Shown here one piece after another: positions 22,820 to 22,827 of a stretch of 22,827 nt of DNA. Numbering within the stretch: the stretch's first letter is position 1; every line of letters begins with the position of its first letter. The notes under the pieces are model-generated. The model searched no databases. It saw only the letters and a list, made by a program, of their open reading frames with translations, and had not been told where the DNA came from. The DNA lies in contig CAZKJW010000028.1 in the NCBI GenBank assembly GCA_964553125.1, positions 1-22,827 on the forward strand, written 5' to 3'. Both the position numbers and the translations under genes were made by a program. Source of the DNA: Aphodomonas sp964553125 (lineage in GTDB: Bacteria; Bacillota; Clostridia; Christensenellales; Aristaeellaceae).

Positions 22820-22827
22820 GCATTTTT

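Overview
The window is a GC-rich stretch of bacterial chromosome. It most likely comes from a spore-forming anaerobe of the Clostridia (Bacillota), possibly a gut lineage. This rests on a YhcN/YlaJ-type spore lipoprotein, a collagen-like BclA-style surface protein, strong AGGAGG ribosome binding sites, sigma-A promoters with 17-bp spacers, and a core-gene order that follows the Bacillus subtilis rplS-rbgA-rnhB ... dprA-topA-trmFO-hslV-hslU region. I cannot fix the genus. I saw no tRNA, rRNA, CRISPR array or insertion sequence.

Left part (1-7959), accessory: the C-terminal end of a MATE efflux pump (+) ends at a terminator. Four minus-strand genes follow: a collagen-repeat surface protein, an acidic secreted protein of unknown function, a YhcN/YlaJ-type lipoprotein and a MerR-family regulator. 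The merR gene is divergent from a plus-strand ABC multidrug-type exporter. The merR promoter has a 19-bp spacer holding an inverted repeat, the usual arrangement for MerR-controlled promoters. The ABC gene has a perfect TTGACA-17-TATAAT promoter. After the exporter come a GtrA-family membrane protein and an unrecognised 164-residue protein, preceded by AT-rich DNA and closed by a terminator.

Middle (7960-8328): about 370 bp without a convincing gene but with several short hairpins. It may be a structured RNA or a dispersed intergenic repeat.

Right part (8329-22827), conserved housekeeping, all minus strand. In transcription order: rplS with its own promoter and terminator, then rbgA-rnhB-yraN (overlapping, ending at a terminator), then one 1265-residue two-module glycosyltransferase with its own promoter, then comM-dprA-topA-trmFO-hslV-hslU, tightly packed and closed by a terminator. 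These genes serve 50S assembly (L19, RbgA), RNA-DNA hybrid removal (RNase HII), DNA uptake and recombination (YraN, ComM, DprA), supercoiling (TopA), tRNA T54 methylation (TrmFO) and regulated proteolysis (HslUV). Compared with B. subtilis, xerC/codV is absent between trmFO and hslV, codY does not follow hslU, and the glycosyltransferase sits inside the cluster.

The observations most worth checking are the double glycosyltransferase, the MerR-type promoter, the hairpin enclosing the ribosome binding site of the spore lipoprotein gene, the altered G4 motif of RbgA (GKSD for NKxD), the unknown 164-residue protein and the structured 7960-8328 region.
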